From the NCBI GenBank assembly GCA_030427085.1, contig JAUHXH010000002.1:620001-684000 (forward strand): 64,000 nt of DNA, in the 5' to 3' direction. Position numbers and translations under genes: made by a program. Shown piece by piece: positions 45,202-56,742 of this stretch. The notes under the pieces were generated by a model, which worked only from the letters and a program-made list of their open reading frames with translations, had not been told where the DNA came from and made no database searches. Position 1 is the stretch's first letter, and every line of letters begins with the position of its first letter. Origin of the DNA: Gammaproteobacteria bacterium. Lineage in GTDB: Bacteria; Pseudomonadota; Gammaproteobacteria; Pseudomonadales; Halieaceae.

Positions 45202-47171
45202 CGCACGCTGTGCAGGAACTGCAGGTGGCGCTCGTACTGGGCGAGAATGTCGGTCAGTAGCTGCTCGCGGGTCCAGCCCATCACGTCGTAGTCCTGTCCG
45301 CCCTCGCGCAGATAAACCTCGGCCCGGCAGTAGGTGTCACTGGCTTCCGTCGGGTTTTCCTCGCTGTCGGGCACCGCATCGGGTTTGGTGTGTGCCTTGG
45401 GGTGCAGGCCGTACACGAAATCCACTTCATCACCTTGATGCACGCGCAGGAAAACGTAGTCCTGCTCTCCCTCGAGCACTTCCACATCAAGTCCGTTTTT
45501 GTTCATTTCCGCGGCAAACTCGCGTAACGCAGGCTCGCCGGTTTCCTGTAGGTACTCCCTGACCTCCTCGCGATCCGGCAGTCTGATCAGATTGCGCAGG
45601 CGCCGCTGCCACGGCACGGGGTTGGTGGCACTGATCGGCGCGATGGGTGCGCTCTGTGCGGTACGCCGTGCCAGTTCCCGGCGCAGTGCGGTGATCAGGC
45701 CGTAGCTGGCCACGATCAGAATGGCCGAAAAGGGCAGGGCGCTGGCGATAGTGGCCGTTTGCAGGGAGCCGAGCCCACCGGCCAACAACAGCGCGATAGC
45801 CACCGCGCCGATCAAGCCAGACCAGAAGATGCGCTGCCAGACGGGTGTGTCATCGCGCCCGTGGGACGACAGCATATTCACCACCATGGCGCCGGAATCG
45901 GCAGAGGTAACAAAAAACACGACTACCATGATCACGCCGATGGTGGAGAACAGGGCGGCAAAGGGGAATTGTTCGAGGAACACAAACAGTGCCACCGACT
46001 GGTCGCGCCTCACCACATCGCCCAACGCGGTCATGCCCTGATCCAGAATCATATGGATCGCAGAGTTACCGAACACGGTCATCCACAGCAGTGTGACCAG
46101 CGCCGGCACCAACAGGGCGCCCACCACAAATTCCCTGATGGTGCGCCCGCGGGAAATGCGGGCGATAAACAGACCGACGAAGGGCGACCACGACATCCAC
46201 CAGCCCCAGTAGAGAATGGTCCAGCCGCCCAGCCAGTCGGTGGGCGCGTAGGCGTACAGGTTGAAGGTGCGACTGACCAACACAGACAGGTAACTGCCCA
46301 GGTTTTGCACGAAGGCCTGCAGCAGATACACCGTGCTGCCCAGTAACAACACCAGCAGCAACAGGATGGCCGCAAGACTCATGTTCAGCTGCGACAGCAG
46401 CTTGATGCCCCGGTCCAGGCCTGCCACCACGGAGATGGTGGCCAGAATGGTCGTTAATACGATCAGTCCAATTTGTACGCCCACGCTGACTGGCAGGCCC
46501 AGCAGATGATTGAGCCCGGCGTTGATCTGCAATACCCCGTAACCGAGAGTGGTGGCCACGCCGCATACCGTGCCAACGATGGCGAATACGTCCACGGCGT
46601 GTCCAATGGGCCCGTAAATCCGCTCGCCCATCAGTGGATAGAGTGCGGAGCGTAAGGTCAGTGGCAGTTTGTGGCGGTAGCTGAAGTACGCCAGGATCAG
46701 CGCCACGATGGCGTAAATGGCCCAGGCGTGCAGGCCCCAGTGAAAGAAGGTCAGCACCATGGCGTGCTCGGCGGCATCGGCGGTGCCGGTGGTGCCCTCG
46801 GGTGGCTCCAGGTAGTGCATCACCGGCTCGGCAACACCGAAGAACAGGAGTCCTATGCCCATGCCGGCGGAGAACAGCATGGCGAACCAACTGGCGTAAC
46901 TGTAATCCGGGCTGGCGTGTTCCGGACCCAGCTTGATATCGCCGAGGCTGGAAATGGCGATCAATCCCACCGCCATCAGGATCAGCGCCACCACCAGTAC
47001 GTAATACCAGCTCAGGTTGTGAACGATGAAATCCTGCAGAGCCAGGAACACGCGGTCCGCTGTGTCAGGCGCGAGGCTGGCGAAAGCCACCAGCAGTAAG
47101 AGAAAGCCGGTGGCGGAATAGAACACCGGCGGGTTGAATCGGGACTTGCCGCTTCCGGTCGTGCTGGCCAT
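45198..47171 (-). CDS. BCCT-family transporter, BetT-like
   Basis: Secondary transporter for betaine, choline or carnitine, 657 residues with about twelve helices. Signatures: [18 protein letters not shown], the Trp-rich substrate region [19 protein letters not shown] and [17 protein letters not shown] hydrophilic C-terminal domain of about 150 residues (from [14 protein letters not shown] onward) is typical of the BetT subgroup and is thought to sense osmotic stress. Choline is therefore the likely substrate. No bet synthesis genes are adjacent. Its stop codon overlaps that of trpC. Confidence 0.92.
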   Translation of the reverse strand: MASTTGSGKSRFNPPVFYSATGFLLLLVAFASLAPDTADRVFLALQDFIVHNLSWYYVLVVALILMAVGLIAISSLGDIKLGPEHASPDYSYASWFAMLFSAGMGIGLLFFGVAEPVMHYLEPPEGTTGTADAAEHAMVLTFFHWGLHAWAIYAIVALILAYFSYRHKLPLTLRSALYPLMGERIYGPIGHAVDVFAIVGTVCGVATTLGYGVLQINAGLNHLLGLPVSVGVQIGLIVLTTILATISVVAGLDRGIKLLSQLNMSLAAILLLLVLLLGSTVYLLQAFVQNLGSYLSVLVSRTFNLYAYAPTDWLGGWTILYWGWWMSWSPFVGLFIARISRGRTIREFVVGALLVPALVTLLWMTVFGNSAIHMILDQGMTALGDVVRRDQSVALFVFLEQFPFAALFSTIGVIMVVVFFVTSADSGAMVVNMLSSHGRDDTPVWQRIFWSGLIGAVAIALLLAGGLGSLQTATIASALPFSAILIVASYGLITALRRELARRTAQSAPIAPISATNPVPWQRRLRNLIRLPDREEVREYLQETGEPALREFAAEMNKNGLDVEVLEGEQDYVFLRVHQGDEVDFVYGLHPKAHTKPDAVPDSEENPTEASDTYCRAEVYLREGGQDYDVMGWTREQLLTDILAQYERHLQFLHSVR

Positions 47172-47240
47172 GGCGTTGGGTCTCCTGTCCCCCGGGCCGT
47201 AGGGAGTTGGCGCGCCGTGGGCGCGGGCCCGTCTGTCAAA

Positions 47241-47885
47241 TTAACGCGTGCCGAATACCACCATGGTCTTGCCTGACACGGAAATCAAGCCGTCCTCCTC
47301 CAGCGACTTCAGTACCCGGCCAGCCATCTCGCGGGAACAGCCCACGATCTTGCCCAGCTCCTGGCGGGTAATTTTGATCTGCATGCCCTCGGGGTGGGTC
47401 ATGGCGTCGGGTTCTTTACAGAGGTCGAGCAGGGTGTGGGCAATGCGTCCGGCCACATCCACAAAGGCCAGGTCTTTCAGCTTGCGAGTGGTCTGGCGCA
47501 GGCGCAGGCTCATTTGCTTGCCGATGGCGAACAGGATGTCGGGGTACTGGCTGCGGATCTGGTGGAAGCGAGCGTAGCTGATCTCCGCCACTTCACACTG
47601 GGTTTTGGCTACGATGGCGGCACTGCGGGGCTCACCTTCCTCTACGTAGAGCCCCATCTCACCGAAGAAGTCGCCGTAGTTGAGATAGGCCACTACCATC
47701 TTGTGGTCCGGGTCGGCTTCATCCTCGACCATGACCGAGACGGAGCCGTCCAGAATCAGGTAGAGGGACTCACTGGCTTCGCCCTCGCGGACGATGACAC
47801 TCTTGGCTTTGTACTCGTGGCGCTGGCAATGTCGCAGAAAACTTTCGACATTTGGAATGGCGTTCACAACCTGTGGCTTGATCAC
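47241..47885 (-). CDS. vfr: cAMP-activated global regulator, CRP/Vfr type
   Basis: Catabolite-activator protein of 214 residues. The cAMP pocket is FGEMGLYVEEGEPRSA with the conserved Glu, Arg and Ser. The central dimerisation helix is followed by a winged helix-turn-helix, TRQELGKIVGCSREMAGRVL, whose recognition Arg-Glu pair (SREMAGR) matches CRP. DNA targets should therefore resemble TGTGA-N6-TCACA. The start is GTG 47885 with AGGGGA before it. The arrangement trpGDC then vfr then an OsmC-like gene and coq7 is as in pseudomonads. Confidence 0.93.
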   Translation of the reverse strand: MIKPQVVNAIPNVESFLRHCQRHEYKAKSVIVREGEASESLYLILDGSVSVMVEDEADPDHKMVVAYLNYGDFFGEMGLYVEEGEPRSAAIVAKTQCEVAEISYARFHQIRSQYPDILFAIGKQMSLRLRQTTRKLKDLAFVDVAGRIAHTLLDLCKEPDAMTHPEGMQIKITRQELGKIVGCSREMAGRVLKSLEEDGLISVSGKTMVVFGTR

Positions 47886-48034
47886 AGTAATCCCCTGAAT
47901 TAGTGGTGTTCTTTTTTTCAGCAGTGTACCGGACGCTGCGGCTAAAGAAAATGCGGTGGGCTGTGCTAAAGTGCCCGCCTTGCAAGGGCGGCGCGGCGTT
48001 TCGCGCCCCCAGAGTCCGGCAGTGAGAGCGAAGC

Positions 48035-48463
48035 ATGAAAGGCACAGTGAAATGGATGGACGGCGCTATGTTTGTGGGCGAGTCCGGCAGTGGTCACACC
48101 GTGGTAATGGACGGCCCGGAGGACCTCGGTGGTCGCAATATGGGGCTGCGCCCCATGGAAATGCTGTTGCTGGGCACTGGCGGCTGCGCGATCTACGACG
48201 TGCTGTCGATGCTGAAAAAATCCCGGCAGGATGTGATTGATTGCCGCGTGGAACTGGACGCCGAACGAGCCGATGCGGTGCCTGCAGTATTTACCCGCAT
48301 CACCCTCAAATTCATCGTCACGGGGCGGGGGCTGAAGGAAGCCCATGTGAAGCGCGCGGTGGAATTGTCAGCCGAGAAATACTGCTCGGCCTCGATCATG
48401 CTGGGCGCAGCGGGTGTAGAGGTTGGCCACGATTATGAAATCGTGGAATTTGACGGCGAGTAA
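48035..48463 (+). CDS. OsmC-like protein, YhfA type
   Basis: A 142-residue OsmC-fold protein. The GTGGCAIYDVLSMLKKSRQ helix carries the first conserved Cys and the SAEKYCSASIML segment carries the second. This pair is the peroxidatic and resolving Cys in OsmC/Ohr relatives, though the YhfA branch has no proven peroxidase role. ATG 48035 is preceded by a purine-rich stretch (GAGAGCGAAGC). It is divergent from vfr by 149 bp and convergent with coq7. Confidence 0.88.
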   Translation: MKGTVKWMDGAMFVGESGSGHTVVMDGPEDLGGRNMGLRPMEMLLLGTGGCAIYDVLSMLKKSRQDVIDCRVELDAERADAVPAVFTRITLKFIVTGRGLKEAHVKRAVELSAEKYCSASIMLGAAGVEVGHDYEIVEFDGE

Positions 48464-48518
48464 TCGTGGGCAGTGGGTGTAGTGAATTAGCGCTGCACCG
48501 GCCCCAGCCAGTGACGCT

Positions 48519-49163
48519 TTACACGTAATAGCTGCTGCGGGTCATCACCTGCGACACCGCTGTCATAGCGTCCTTCACCGGGCGTGGGAAGTCGGTGCCG
48601 CCGGCATCCAGCGCGTTTTCGCCGTGGCGGTATTCATCGTCCAGCATCTGTTCCAGAATCGCGCGGGAGCGCGCATCCTCGGGTGGCAACTGCTCGAGGT
48701 GAGCGCGCAAATGGGTGCAGACCCGCTCTTCCGTTGCCGCCACAAATCCCAGGCTCCAGCGATCCCCCACCGCACCGGCTACGGCGCCCAGCGCAAACGA
48801 CAGGCCGTACCAGGCCGGGTTCAGCAATGAGGGCTGGCTGCCCAATTGTTGCAGGCGTTCCTCGCACCACACCAGATGATCCACCTCTTCCTGCGCCGCC
48901 TGTTCCATTTCCTCGCGGACATAGGGCAGGCGCGCGGTCAGGGCCTGGCCCTGATACAGGGCCTGGGCGCAGACTTCGCCGGTATGGTTGACGCGCATCA
49001 GACCCGCCACGTGGCGGCGCTCCTGACTGTCCAGGTGGGCCTCGGGGGTGTCTTCCGCGGGTGACGGGCGGCTCGGGGAGTGGCCGCCCTGGCCGAGTGT
49101 GCGCAGCACACTATCTGCCTCGCAGATCAGGCGATCGATGAAACTGAGGCGTCGCTGACTCAT
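48519..49163 (-). CDS. coq7: Demethoxyubiquinone hydroxylase
   Basis: Di-iron monooxygenase of ubiquinone synthesis, 214 residues. The carboxylate/His ligands are visible in duplicate ferritin-like order: [39 protein letters not shown] and [11 protein letters not shown]. Its presence indicates the oxygen-dependent route and aerobic respiration. It begins 12 bases after purD on the same strand, so it may be read from the upstream purHD transcript. Confidence 0.96.
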   Translation of the reverse strand: MSQRRLSFIDRLICEADSVLRTLGQGGHSPSRPSPAEDTPEAHLDSQERRHVAGLMRVNHTGEVCAQALYQGQALTARLPYVREEMEQAAQEEVDHLVWCEERLQQLGSQPSLLNPAWYGLSFALGAVAGAVGDRWSLGFVAATEERVCTHLRAHLEQLPPEDARSRAILEQMLDDEYRHGENALDAGGTDFPRPVKDAMTAVSQVMTRSSYYV

Positions 49164-49175
49164 AGTGTGTCCGAG

Positions 49176-50468
49176 TTAGTTGTCGGCCTGTTCCCGGGCC
49201 ACGGCGCGCCAGCCGATGTCGCGACGCATGACCATACCTTCCCAGCCTACCTGATCGGCAGCGGCGTAAGCGGCCTGCTGAGCTTCAGATACGGTAGCGC
49301 CGAGTGCCGTTACGCACAAGACCCGGCCCCCGGAGGTTACCACCTGGCCGTTGTCCTCTTTGGTGCCGGCGTGGAATACTTTGACGTCCGCGCCCAGATC
49401 TTTGTCCAGACCTTCGATCACGGCACCCTTGCCGTAGCTGCCGGGGTAGCCACCCGCGGCTTGCACTACACCCATCGCGCAGCGCGCATCCCAGTCGATG
49501 CTGCCCGCATCGAGTTTGCCATCCAGTGCCAGCAGGCACAGTTGCGGCAGGTCGCCCTGCATGCGCAGCATGATGGGTTGGGTTTCGGGGTCGCCAAAGC
49601 GGCAGTTGTATTCAATTACCTTGGGTTCGCCCGCAGCGTTGATCATCAGCCCCGCGTACAGGAAGCCGGTGTAGGCATTGCCCTCGGCCGCCATGCCGCG
49701 CACGGTTGGCATAATTACCTGTTCCATGACACGCGCGTCCACCTCGGGGGTGACCACGGGCGCCGGGGAGTAGGCCCCCATACCGCCGGTGTTGGGGCCG
49801 GTATCGCCTTCGCCGATACGTTTGTGGTCCTGGCTGGTGGCCATGGGCAGCACGTGTTCGCCGTCCACCATCACGATGAAGCTGGCTTCTTCACCGGTGA
49901 GGAATTCCTCAATCACCACACGGCAGCCGGCGTCGCCGAAAGCATTGCCGGAGAGCATGTCGCGTACAGCCTCTTCAGCCTGCTCCAGTGTTTCGGCCAC
50001 GATCACACCCTTGCCGGCGGCCAGGCCGTCGGCCTTCACCACAATGGGCGCACCCTGTTCGCGCAGGTAAGCCAGTGCCGGTTCCACCTCGGTGAAGTTG
50101 GCGTAGGCGGCGGTGGGGATGTTGTGGCGTGCCAGAAAGTCCTTGGTGAAGGCCTTGCTGCCCTCGAGTTGGGCGGCGCCGGCGCTGGGGCCGAAACACT
50201 TCAGGCCGCGTTCGGCAAAGAAATCGACCACGCCTTCCACCAGCGGCGCTTCCGGACCAACGATGGTCAGGCCCACGTTGTTGGCCGCAGCGAAATCCGC
50301 CAGGCCATCAAAATCCATTACGTCGATGGCAACATTTTCGAGCCCCGCTTCAAGCGCGGTCCCGGCATTGCCAGGTGCGACGAAGACCGTTTCAACCGCT
50401 GCCGATTGTGCTGCCTTCCAGGCCAGCGCGTGCTCGCGACCGCCGGAGCCGATTACCAATACATTCAT
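49176..50468 (-). CDS. purD: Phosphoribosylamine-glycine ligase
   Basis: ATP-grasp ligase of purine synthesis (GAR synthetase), 430 residues. Typical segments: VIGSGGREHALAWK at the N-terminus, GPEAPLVEGVVD, VVKADGLAAGKGV in the ATP lid, EEFLTGEEASFIVMVDG, and EYNCRFGDPETQ with metal ligands. It lies 9 bases downstream of purH, the usual purH-purD pair. Confidence 0.98.
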   Translation of the reverse strand: MNVLVIGSGGREHALAWKAAQSAAVETVFVAPGNAGTALEAGLENVAIDVMDFDGLADFAAANNVGLTIVGPEAPLVEGVVDFFAERGLKCFGPSAGAAQLEGSKAFTKDFLARHNIPTAAYANFTEVEPALAYLREQGAPIVVKADGLAAGKGVIVAETLEQAEEAVRDMLSGNAFGDAGCRVVIEEFLTGEEASFIVMVDGEHVLPMATSQDHKRIGEGDTGPNTGGMGAYSPAPVVTPEVDARVMEQVIMPTVRGMAAEGNAYTGFLYAGLMINAAGEPKVIEYNCRFGDPETQPIMLRMQGDLPQLCLLALDGKLDAGSIDWDARCAMGVVQAAGGYPGSYGKGAVIEGLDKDLGADVKVFHAGTKEDNGQVVTSGGRVLCVTALGATVSEAQQAAYAAADQVGWEGMVMRRDIGWRAVAREQADN

Positions 50469-50477
50469 CGTGAATCC

Positions 50478-52052
50478 TTAGTGCCTGAAGTGACGCATTC
50501 CGGTAAACACCATCGCCATGCCGTGTTCATCGGCGGCGGCGATAACTTCATCGTCGCGAATCGAACCCCCGGGCTGGATCACGGCGGCGATGCCGCGCTC
50601 GCCGGCGCTGTCGATGCCATCGCGGAAGGGGAAGAAGGCGTCAGAGGCCATCACTGAACCAGGTACTGCCAGTCCGGCGTGTTCCGCTTTGATAGCAGCG
50701 ATACGCGCGGAGTTCACGCGGCTCATCTGGCCGGCGCCCACGCCGACGGTCTGGCCGTTATTGGCGTAGACAATGGCGTTGGATTTCACGTACTTGGCAA
50801 CTTTCCATGCGAACAGCAGGTCGGACAGTTGCTGCTCGGTGGGCTGCACTTTGCTGACTACCTTGATGTCGTCAAGGCCGACCATGCCCAGGTCGCGGTC
50901 CTGCACCAGCAGGCCGCCATTGACGCGCTTGTAGTCCAGCGCCGGGCCCTGCACACCCAGTTCGCCACAGACCAGCAGGCGCACGTTTTTCTTTGCCGCC
51001 ACAGCCGCTGCGGCACCGTCGGTGACGCTGGGCGCGATAATCACTTCCACAAACTGGCGCTCGCAGATGGCGCTGGCGGTGGGTTCGTCCAGTTCGCGGT
51101 TAAAGGCAATGATGCCGCCGAATGCGGACTCCGGGTCGGTGGCAAAGGCCAGGTCGTAAGCTTTGCCAATGGTCTCGGCCACGGCAACACCGCAGGGGTT
51201 GGCGTGTTTAACGATCACACAGGCCGGCGCGTCGAAGGACTTCACGCATTCCAGCGCGGCATCGGTGTCGGCCACATTGTTGTAGGACAGTTCCTTGCCC
51301 TGTAACTGGGTTGCAGTGGCAATGCTGGCTTCCGCCGGTGCTGCCTCGCGATAGAAGGCGGCTTGCTGGTGGGGGTTCTCGCCGTAACGCATTTCCTGCA
51401 CTTTCTGGAACTGCGTGTTGAAAGTACGCGGGAAGGCTTCGGAGCCGCCGGGCACTTTCTGGCCGAAATAGTTGGCGATGGCTCCGTCGTAGGCTGCGGT
51501 GTGTTCGTAGGCTTTGATGGCCAGGTCGAAACGAGTGGCACGCGAGGTGGCGCCGCCGTTGGCTTGCATCTCTTCCAGAATCGCGGGGTAGTCCGCGGCG
51601 TTGACCACGATGTTGACCCAGGCGTGGTTCTTGGCTGCCGCGCGAACCATGGTGGGGCCGCCGATATCGATGTTCTCGATGGCGTCTTCCAGCGAGCAGT
51701 CGGGGCGGGCCACGGTCGCTTCGAAGGGGTAGAGATTGACCACCACCATGTCGATGGCCTCGATGCCGTGCTCGGCCATAACGGCGTCGTCCTGCCCGCG
51801 GCGGCCCAGAACGCCGCCGTGCACTTTCGGGTGCAGGGTTTTGACGCGGCCATCCATCATTTCCGGGAAGCCGGTGTACTCGGCTACCTCGGTAACCTCA
51901 AGGCCATTTTCCTTGAGTAGGCGGTAGGTGCCGCCGGTGGACATCAGGGCTACACCCTGTGCGGCCAGGGCGGTGGCAAATTCAACAATGCCGGATTTGT
52001 CCGAGACGCTGATCAGAGCGCGGCGGACGGGGACGAGATCGATATCGGTCAT
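50478..52052 (-). CDS. purH: AICAR transformylase / IMP cyclohydrolase
   Basis: Bifunctional enzyme for the last two steps to IMP, 524 residues. The N-terminal cyclohydrolase (about 1-200) starts [15 protein letters not shown] and includes [15 protein letters not shown]. The C-terminal transformylase has the Lys-His region [24 protein letters not shown] and [12 protein letters not shown]. No frameshift is seen. The gene follows fis by 31 bases. I found no clear PurR-type palindrome in that short gap. Confidence 0.98.
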   Translation of the reverse strand: MTDIDLVPVRRALISVSDKSGIVEFATALAAQGVALMSTGGTYRLLKENGLEVTEVAEYTGFPEMMDGRVKTLHPKVHGGVLGRRGQDDAVMAEHGIEAIDMVVVNLYPFEATVARPDCSLEDAIENIDIGGPTMVRAAAKNHAWVNIVVNAADYPAILEEMQANGGATSRATRFDLAIKAYEHTAAYDGAIANYFGQKVPGGSEAFPRTFNTQFQKVQEMRYGENPHQQAAFYREAAPAEASIATATQLQGKELSYNNVADTDAALECVKSFDAPACVIVKHANPCGVAVAETIGKAYDLAFATDPESAFGGIIAFNRELDEPTASAICERQFVEVIIAPSVTDGAAAAVAAKKNVRLLVCGELGVQGPALDYKRVNGGLLVQDRDLGMVGLDDIKVVSKVQPTEQQLSDLLFAWKVAKYVKSNAIVYANNGQTVGVGAGQMSRVNSARIAAIKAEHAGLAVPGSVMASDAFFPFRDGIDSAGERGIAAVIQPGGSIRDDEVIAAADEHGMAMVFTGMRHFRH

Positions 52053-52083
52053 GGTGTTCCCAGTGAAGCGAGCGGAAAAAGAA

Positions 52084-52395
52084 TCAGTCGTTGCTGTCGA
52101 TGAGCTGGTACTGCTTGAGTTTTTTGCGCAGGGTGCCGCGGTTCAGGCCGAGCATGTTGGCGGCGCGGGTCTGGTTGTTGCGCGTGTAGGCCATCACCTT
52201 TTCCAGCAGGGGTGCTTCCACCTGCGCCAGTACCATCTGGTAAACCTCGGTGGCCATCTGGCCATCCAGTTCGCTCAGGTATTTATCCATGGCGATGGCA
52301 ACACAGTCGCGAAGGCTGTATTCCTGACCGAATTGGCTGTCGTTGCTGGCCTCCGTGGCCTGAGTCTCCACGGCGGAGACGAGTGGGGATTTCAT
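52084..52395 (-). CDS. fis: Fis-family DNA-binding protein
   Basis: Nucleoid-associated regulator, 103 residues, slightly longer than the 98 of E. coli Fis. The C-terminal helix-turn-helix [20 protein letters not shown] is intact. The N-terminal beta-arm region and the [16 protein letters not shown] helix match the family. The start overlaps the dusB stop by four bases (ATGA), the classical dusB-fis operon arrangement. Confidence 0.95.
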   Translation of the reverse strand: MKSPLVSAVETQATEASNDSQFGQEYSLRDCVAIAMDKYLSELDGQMATEVYQMVLAQVEAPLLEKVMAYTRNNQTRAANMLGLNRGTLRKKLKQYQLIDSND

Positions 52396-53381
52396 GCTGC
52401 TAGTTCCTTGTTGTTGCTAAGTGCCTGGAAGTTATCTTCGATGAAGTGCAGCTGCTGCTGCGCATCTTCCAGTGTGTTGAAAGCGGATTTGAAAGCGCGG
52501 TAGTGGGCGCGGGGCTCCATGTACCAGGCCACGTGTTTGCGGGCGATGCGCGGGCCCATGAAATCGCCGTAAAAGCTGTGCAGCGCTTTCACGTGTTCGA
52601 TCAAAATGGCTTGTTGCGCCTCGGCCGAGGGATCTGCCGGTACTGTTTCGCCGGCCAGTTTTGCCGCCACCTGGCCGCAGAGCCAGGGCCGGCCCTGGGC
52701 GGCGCGACCGATCATGATGCCGGCGGCACCGGTGTGGCGGGCGATGGCGTCGGCTTTGTCAGGGCTGTCGATATCGCCATTGGCGAAAACCGGAATATCC
52801 ACGGCGGCAACCACATTGGCGATGGTGTCGTATTCCGCATCGCCCCTGAACGCGCAGGCGCGGGTACGGCCGTGTAGTGCCAGTGCGGCGATGCCGGCGT
52901 CCTCGGCAATGCGGGCAATGGTAGTGGCATTGCGCTGCTCAGGGCTGGGGCCGGTACGAAATTTCAGGGTGACGGGCACATCCACGGCGGCAACCACAGA
53001 CTGAAGAATGTCTGCCACCAGCGCCTCGTCTGCCAGCAGTGCCGAACCGGCGGCCTTGCGGCACACCTTCTTCGCCGGGCAGCCCATGTTGAGGTCGATG
53101 ATCTGCGCGCCCTGGGCCACATTGAAGCGGGCGGCCTCGGCCATCATCGCGGGGTCGTTGCCGGCAATTTGCACCGAGCGCGGCTCGCATTCGCCGTCGT
53201 GTTGCAGGCGCAATTGCGTCTTGCGGGAGTCGCGCAGCTCCGGCCGCGCATTGATCATTTCCGACACCACAAGCCCCGCGCCGAAACGTCGGCACAGTCG
53301 CCGAAATGGCAGGTCTGTCACCCCGGCCATCGGCGCAAGAGCTACCCGGTTGGGCAGGCTGTAAGGGCCAATCGTCAACAT
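52392..53381 (-). CDS. dusB: tRNA-dihydrouridine synthase B
   Basis: Flavoenzyme that reduces uridine in tRNA, 329 residues from ATG 53381. An in-frame TTG at 53429 would add 16 residues but is less likely, because the conserved start [19 protein letters not shown] begins just after ATG 53381. Active-site Cys is in [15 protein letters not shown]-phosphate region [10 protein letters not shown] and [13 protein letters not shown] are present. About 149 bp separate it from prmA, including a CCCC-TTC-GGGG hairpin at 53436-53446. A growth-rate-controlled promoter for dusB-fis may sit there, but I could not place one. Confidence 0.95.
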   Translation of the reverse strand: MLTIGPYSLPNRVALAPMAGVTDLPFRRLCRRFGAGLVVSEMINARPELRDSRKTQLRLQHDGECEPRSVQIAGNDPAMMAEAARFNVAQGAQIIDLNMGCPAKKVCRKAAGSALLADEALVADILQSVVAAVDVPVTLKFRTGPSPEQRNATTIARIAEDAGIAALALHGRTRACAFRGDAEYDTIANVVAAVDIPVFANGDIDSPDKADAIARHTGAAGIMIGRAAQGRPWLCGQVAAKLAGETVPADPSAEAQQAILIEHVKALHSFYGDFMGPRIARKHVAWYMEPRAHYRAFKSAFNTLEDAQQQLHFIEDNFQALSNNKELAA

Positions 53382-53529
53382 GGAAATGGCGTCAAAAAAG
53401 TCATCGGAAAAAGAGGCGGTATGATACAAGACGACCCCCTTCGGGGAAAGGAAGTCTGGTTAAAAAGTCGCCAATTTTCGGTGCGCCCGGTGGGAGGGAA
53501 GATCCGAAATTTAGCTGGGCACGGCGCCG

Positions 53530-54411
53530 TTAGCGGCTACCGCGCAGGCAGACCCAGTGATCTTTCTCTCCGGCAACACTGAGGGAAATGTAGGGGCTGT
53601 AGTGGGCCATCAAACCTTCTGCCTGTGTGTCCAGCAGGCCTGACAGTAACAGGGTGCCGCCCGGAGCGAGCAGGCCGAGCAGGGTGTCGGAAAGTGACAT
53701 CAGCGGTCCGGCGAGAATATTGGCCAAAACAAGCTGCGCCTCGCCCTGCGGCAGTGCCAGCGCTTCCTCGGGTGCCAGTACCCGCAATCGCCCCTGGGGG
53801 ATACCGTTGCGTTCGGCATTGTCCCGACAGGCGACCAGCGCCTGGGGGTCGTTGTCCACACCCACCGCGCTCGCAGCACCCAGTTTCAGCGCCGCTACGG
53901 CGAGGATGCCGGAGCCGCAGCCGTAGTCGATCACACTGATACCGTCGGTGTCACAGCGGGCGATTTGTTCCAGACACAGTGCCGTGGTGGGGTGGGTGCC
54001 GGTGCCAAAGGCGAGGCCGGGGTCCAGCATCACCGTTACCGCATCCGGTTCCGGTGGCTCCAGCCAGCTCGGGCAGACCCACAGGCGTTCGCCGAATTGC
54101 ATGGGTTGGTAGTGCTGCATCCACTCCCGCTCCCAGTCCCGGTCTTCCAGAATTTCCACTCGCTGGTTACAGCGGGCGAGCAGGTCATCCGGGAAATGGG
54201 CGAAGACCGCGTCCATATCGGTGTCGGCGGGGTAGAGGCCGGTTACGCGGGTTTGTTGCCACAGGGGCATTTCCCCTACGCCGGGTTCCAGTACCGGTTG
54301 GTCGGCGTTGTCTTCCAGGGTGACGGCCGCGGCACCGCTTTCGAGGAGCAAGTCCTCCAGTGCCGCCGCCTGCTCAGGATCAGTGTCCAGGCGCAGTTGA
54401 ACCCAGGTCAC
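53530..54411 (-). CDS. prmA: Ribosomal protein L11 methyltransferase
   Basis: SAM-dependent trimethylase of L11, 293 residues. The N-terminal substrate-recognition domain ([20 protein letters not shown]) is followed by [20 protein letters not shown] and the SAM motif [18 protein letters not shown]. The NILAGPL stretch is the Asn-x-x-x-Pro-type motif IV. It overlaps the stop of accC by four bases. Confidence 0.97.
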   Translation of the reverse strand: MTWVQLRLDTDPEQAAALEDLLLESGAAAVTLEDNADQPVLEPGVGEMPLWQQTRVTGLYPADTDMDAVFAHFPDDLLARCNQRVEILEDRDWEREWMQHYQPMQFGERLWVCPSWLEPPEPDAVTVMLDPGLAFGTGTHPTTALCLEQIARCDTDGISVIDYGCGSGILAVAALKLGAASAVGVDNDPQALVACRDNAERNGIPQGRLRVLAPEEALALPQGEAQLVLANILAGPLMSLSDTLLGLLAPGGTLLLSGLLDTQAEGLMAHYSPYISLSVAGEKDHWVCLRGSR

Positions 54412-55757
54412 TCTCTCTCCAGCTTGCTCTCCAGGTAGTGAATGCTAACGCCGCCACTCTGGAAAGATTTGTCGCGCACCAGGTCCTGGTGCAGGGCGGT
54501 GTTGGTGCGGATGCCGTCTACCACCAGTTCGTCCAGCGCCTGCCGCATGCGCGCCAGCGCGGTTTCCCGGTCTTCGCCATAGGTGATCAGCTTGGCGATC
54601 AGGGAATCGTAGAAGGGAGGGACCGTGTAGCCGCCGTAAAGGTGGGAGTCGACGCGCACGCCCAGGCCGCCCGGCGCGTGGAAGTGCGCCACCTTGCCCG
54701 GTGAGGGCAGGAAGCTGCGCGGGTCTTCCGCGTTGATCCGGCATTCGAAGGCGTGTCCGTTGAAGGTTACTTCATCCTGGGTCAGGGACAGCGGCAGGCC
54801 AGCGGCGATGCGCAGTTGCTCCTTCACGATGTCGACGCCGGTGATCATTTCCGTCACCGGATGTTCCACCTGCACGCGGGTGTTCATCTCGATGAAGTAG
54901 AAGCCGCCGTCCTCGTACAGGAATTCGAAGGTGCCGGCGCCGCGATAGCCAATCTCAATGCAGGCATCTACGCAGCTTTTGGCCACTTCGGCACGGACGT
55001 CCTCAGGGATGCCCGGGGCAGGCGCCTCTTCGATCACTTTCTGGTGACGACGCTGCAGGGAGCAGTCGCGATCGCCCAGGTGGATGGCATGGCCCTGGCC
55101 GTCGGCGATCACCTGGATCTCCACGTGGCGGGGCTTTTGCAGGAATTTTTCGATGTAGACCACGTCGGAACCGAAGGCCGCCGCCGCTTCCGAGCGGGTG
55201 ACCTTGACCGAGTTCAGCAGTGCGGCCTCGTTGTGCACCACACGCATACCGCGGCCACCACCACCGGCCGCCGCTTTCACGATGACCGGGTATTTGATCT
55301 TGCGTGCGATTTCCAGGGTGCGCTCGTCGTCATCGGTGAGCGGGCCGTCAGATCCGGGCACGGTGGGCACGCCGGCTTTTTTCATTGCGGCAATCGCGGA
55401 GACCTTGTCGCCCATGAGGCGAATGGTGTCGGCCTTCGGCCCCACAAAGGTGAAACCGCTTTTTTCCACCTGGTCGGCAAAGTCGGCATTTTCTGCCAGA
55501 AAGCCGTAGCCAGGGTGGATGGCGGTGGTGTTGGTGATTTCTGCGGCGCTGATGATGGCCGGCACGTTGAGATAGCTCTCTGTCGAGGGCGCCGGGCCGA
55601 TGCAGACCGACTCATCCGCCAGACGCACGTGCATCAATTCGGCATCGGCCTGGGAGTGGACGGCGACGGTCTGAATCCCCATTTCCTTACAGGCGCGCAG
55701 AATGCGCAGGGCGATCTCGCCGCGGTTGGCGATCAGTACTTTGTCGAGAATTGGCAT
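54408..55757 (-). CDS. accC: Acetyl-CoA carboxylase, biotin carboxylase subunit
   Basis: ATP-grasp carboxylase that loads CO2 on the biotin of AccB for fatty-acid synthesis, 449 residues. [18 protein letters not shown] at the N-terminus, [14 protein letters not shown] glycine-rich lid, [19 protein letters not shown], and the catalytic [18 protein letters not shown] are all intact. It sits 32 bases downstream of accB. Confidence 0.98.
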   Translation of the reverse strand: MPILDKVLIANRGEIALRILRACKEMGIQTVAVHSQADAELMHVRLADESVCIGPAPSTESYLNVPAIISAAEITNTTAIHPGYGFLAENADFADQVEKSGFTFVGPKADTIRLMGDKVSAIAAMKKAGVPTVPGSDGPLTDDDERTLEIARKIKYPVIVKAAAGGGGRGMRVVHNEAALLNSVKVTRSEAAAAFGSDVVYIEKFLQKPRHVEIQVIADGQGHAIHLGDRDCSLQRRHQKVIEEAPAPGIPEDVRAEVAKSCVDACIEIGYRGAGTFEFLYEDGGFYFIEMNTRVQVEHPVTEMITGVDIVKEQLRIAAGLPLSLTQDEVTFNGHAFECRINAEDPRSFLPSPGKVAHFHAPGGLGVRVDSHLYGGYTVPPFYDSLIAKLITYGEDRETALARMRQALDELVVDGIRTNTALHQDLVRDKSFQSGGVSIHYLESKLERE

Positions 55758-55789
55758 GACTCTTCCCTTGGGCTGGTGGGTGCCGTCGC

Positions 55790-56269
55790 TCAGACGATGG
55801 TAATCAGGGGCTGGTCGAACTCAACCGGCTGACCGTTTTCCACCAGGATTGCTTCAACAGTGCCGGATTTGTCGGCTTCGATCTGGTTCATCATTTTCAT
55901 CGCTTCGACGATACAGATCACGTCGCCGACCTTGACGCTCTGACCCACTTCCACAAATACATCGGACGTGGGCGATGGCGCACGGTAGAAGGTGCCGACC
56001 ATCGGAGATTTCACTGCATGACCATTGCTGGCGGCGGGAGCCGCCGGGGCCGGTTCTGCCGCCGGCGCGGGCGCGGCGGGTTCGGCAGGCGCGGGTGCGG
56101 GCGCGATATGGGTCACCGGGCCAGGCATCGGCATCGGTGCCGACATCATCCCGCTGGAGGCACCGTTGCGGCTGATGCGCACCGACTCCTCACCTTCCTT
56201 GATTTCGATCTCATCGATGTTGGACTCTTCCAGCAGTTCGATCAGCTTTTTAACTTTGCGAATATCCAT
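55790..56269 (-). CDS. accB: Biotin carboxyl carrier protein
   Basis: A 159-residue carrier subunit of acetyl-CoA carboxylase. The N-terminal helix region ([20 protein letters not shown]) is followed by an Ala-Pro-rich flexible linker at about 55-80. The biotinyl domain carries the modified Lys in [12 protein letters not shown]. The thumb segment of the biotinyl domain ([14 protein letters not shown]) is present. It lies 11 bases after aroQ. Confidence 0.98.
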   Translation of the reverse strand: MDIRKVKKLIELLEESNIDEIEIKEGEESVRISRNGASSGMMSAPMPMPGPVTHIAPAPAPAEPAAPAPAAEPAPAAPAASNGHAVKSPMVGTFYRAPSPTSDVFVEVGQSVKVGDVICIVEAMKMMNQIEADKSGTVEAILVENGQPVEFDQPLITIV

Positions 56270-56280
56270 TGCGCCCTCTC

Positions 56281-56742
56281 TTATGCGGTAGTGGCAGGTT
56301 CAGTATGGTTCAGTCTTTGCAATGCGGCACGCAGGGCTAATTCATAGCCCACGGGCCCCAGTCCGCAAATCACGCCCTCGGCCAGGTCCGAGAAATAGGA
56401 GTGATGCCGGAAGGATTCCCGGGCGTGCACATTGGACAGGTGTACTTCGATGAACGGAATTTCCACCGCGGCCAGGGCGTCGCGCAGGGCAACACTGGTA
56501 TGGGTAAATGCGGCGGGATTGATAATGATGAAATTGACGCCTTCGCGCTGCGCGCTGTGGATGCGTTCCACCAGCTCGTATTCGGCATTGCTCTGCAGGG
56601 TGAGCAGGTGGTGGCCGGCGTCGCGCGCTTGTTGCGCCAGTGTGGCGTCGATCTCAGGCAGGCTGGTGCGGCCGTAAATACCCGGTTCGCGCTGCCCCAG
56701 CAGATTCAGGTTGGGGCCGTGCAGGACTAAGATGGTCGCCAT
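56281..56742 (-). CDS. aroQ: Type II 3-dehydroquinate dehydratase
   Basis: Shikimate-pathway enzyme, 153 residues from ATG 56742. Two further ATGs lie upstream (56751 and 56760), but AGGAG falls 10 bases before the chosen start, and the conserved sequence [21 protein letters not shown] begins at once after it. The lid loop with catalytic Arg and Tyr is in that segment. [16 protein letters not shown] and [17 protein letters not shown] carry the other active-site residues. First gene of the leftward accB-accC-prmA-dusB-fis-purHD run. Confidence 0.96.
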   Translation of the reverse strand: MATILVLHGPNLNLLGQREPGIYGRTSLPEIDATLAQQARDAGHHLLTLQSNAEYELVERIHSAQREGVNFIIINPAAFTHTSVALRDALAAVEIPFIEVHLSNVHARESFRHHSYFSDLAEGVICGLGPVGYELALRAALQRLNHTEPATTA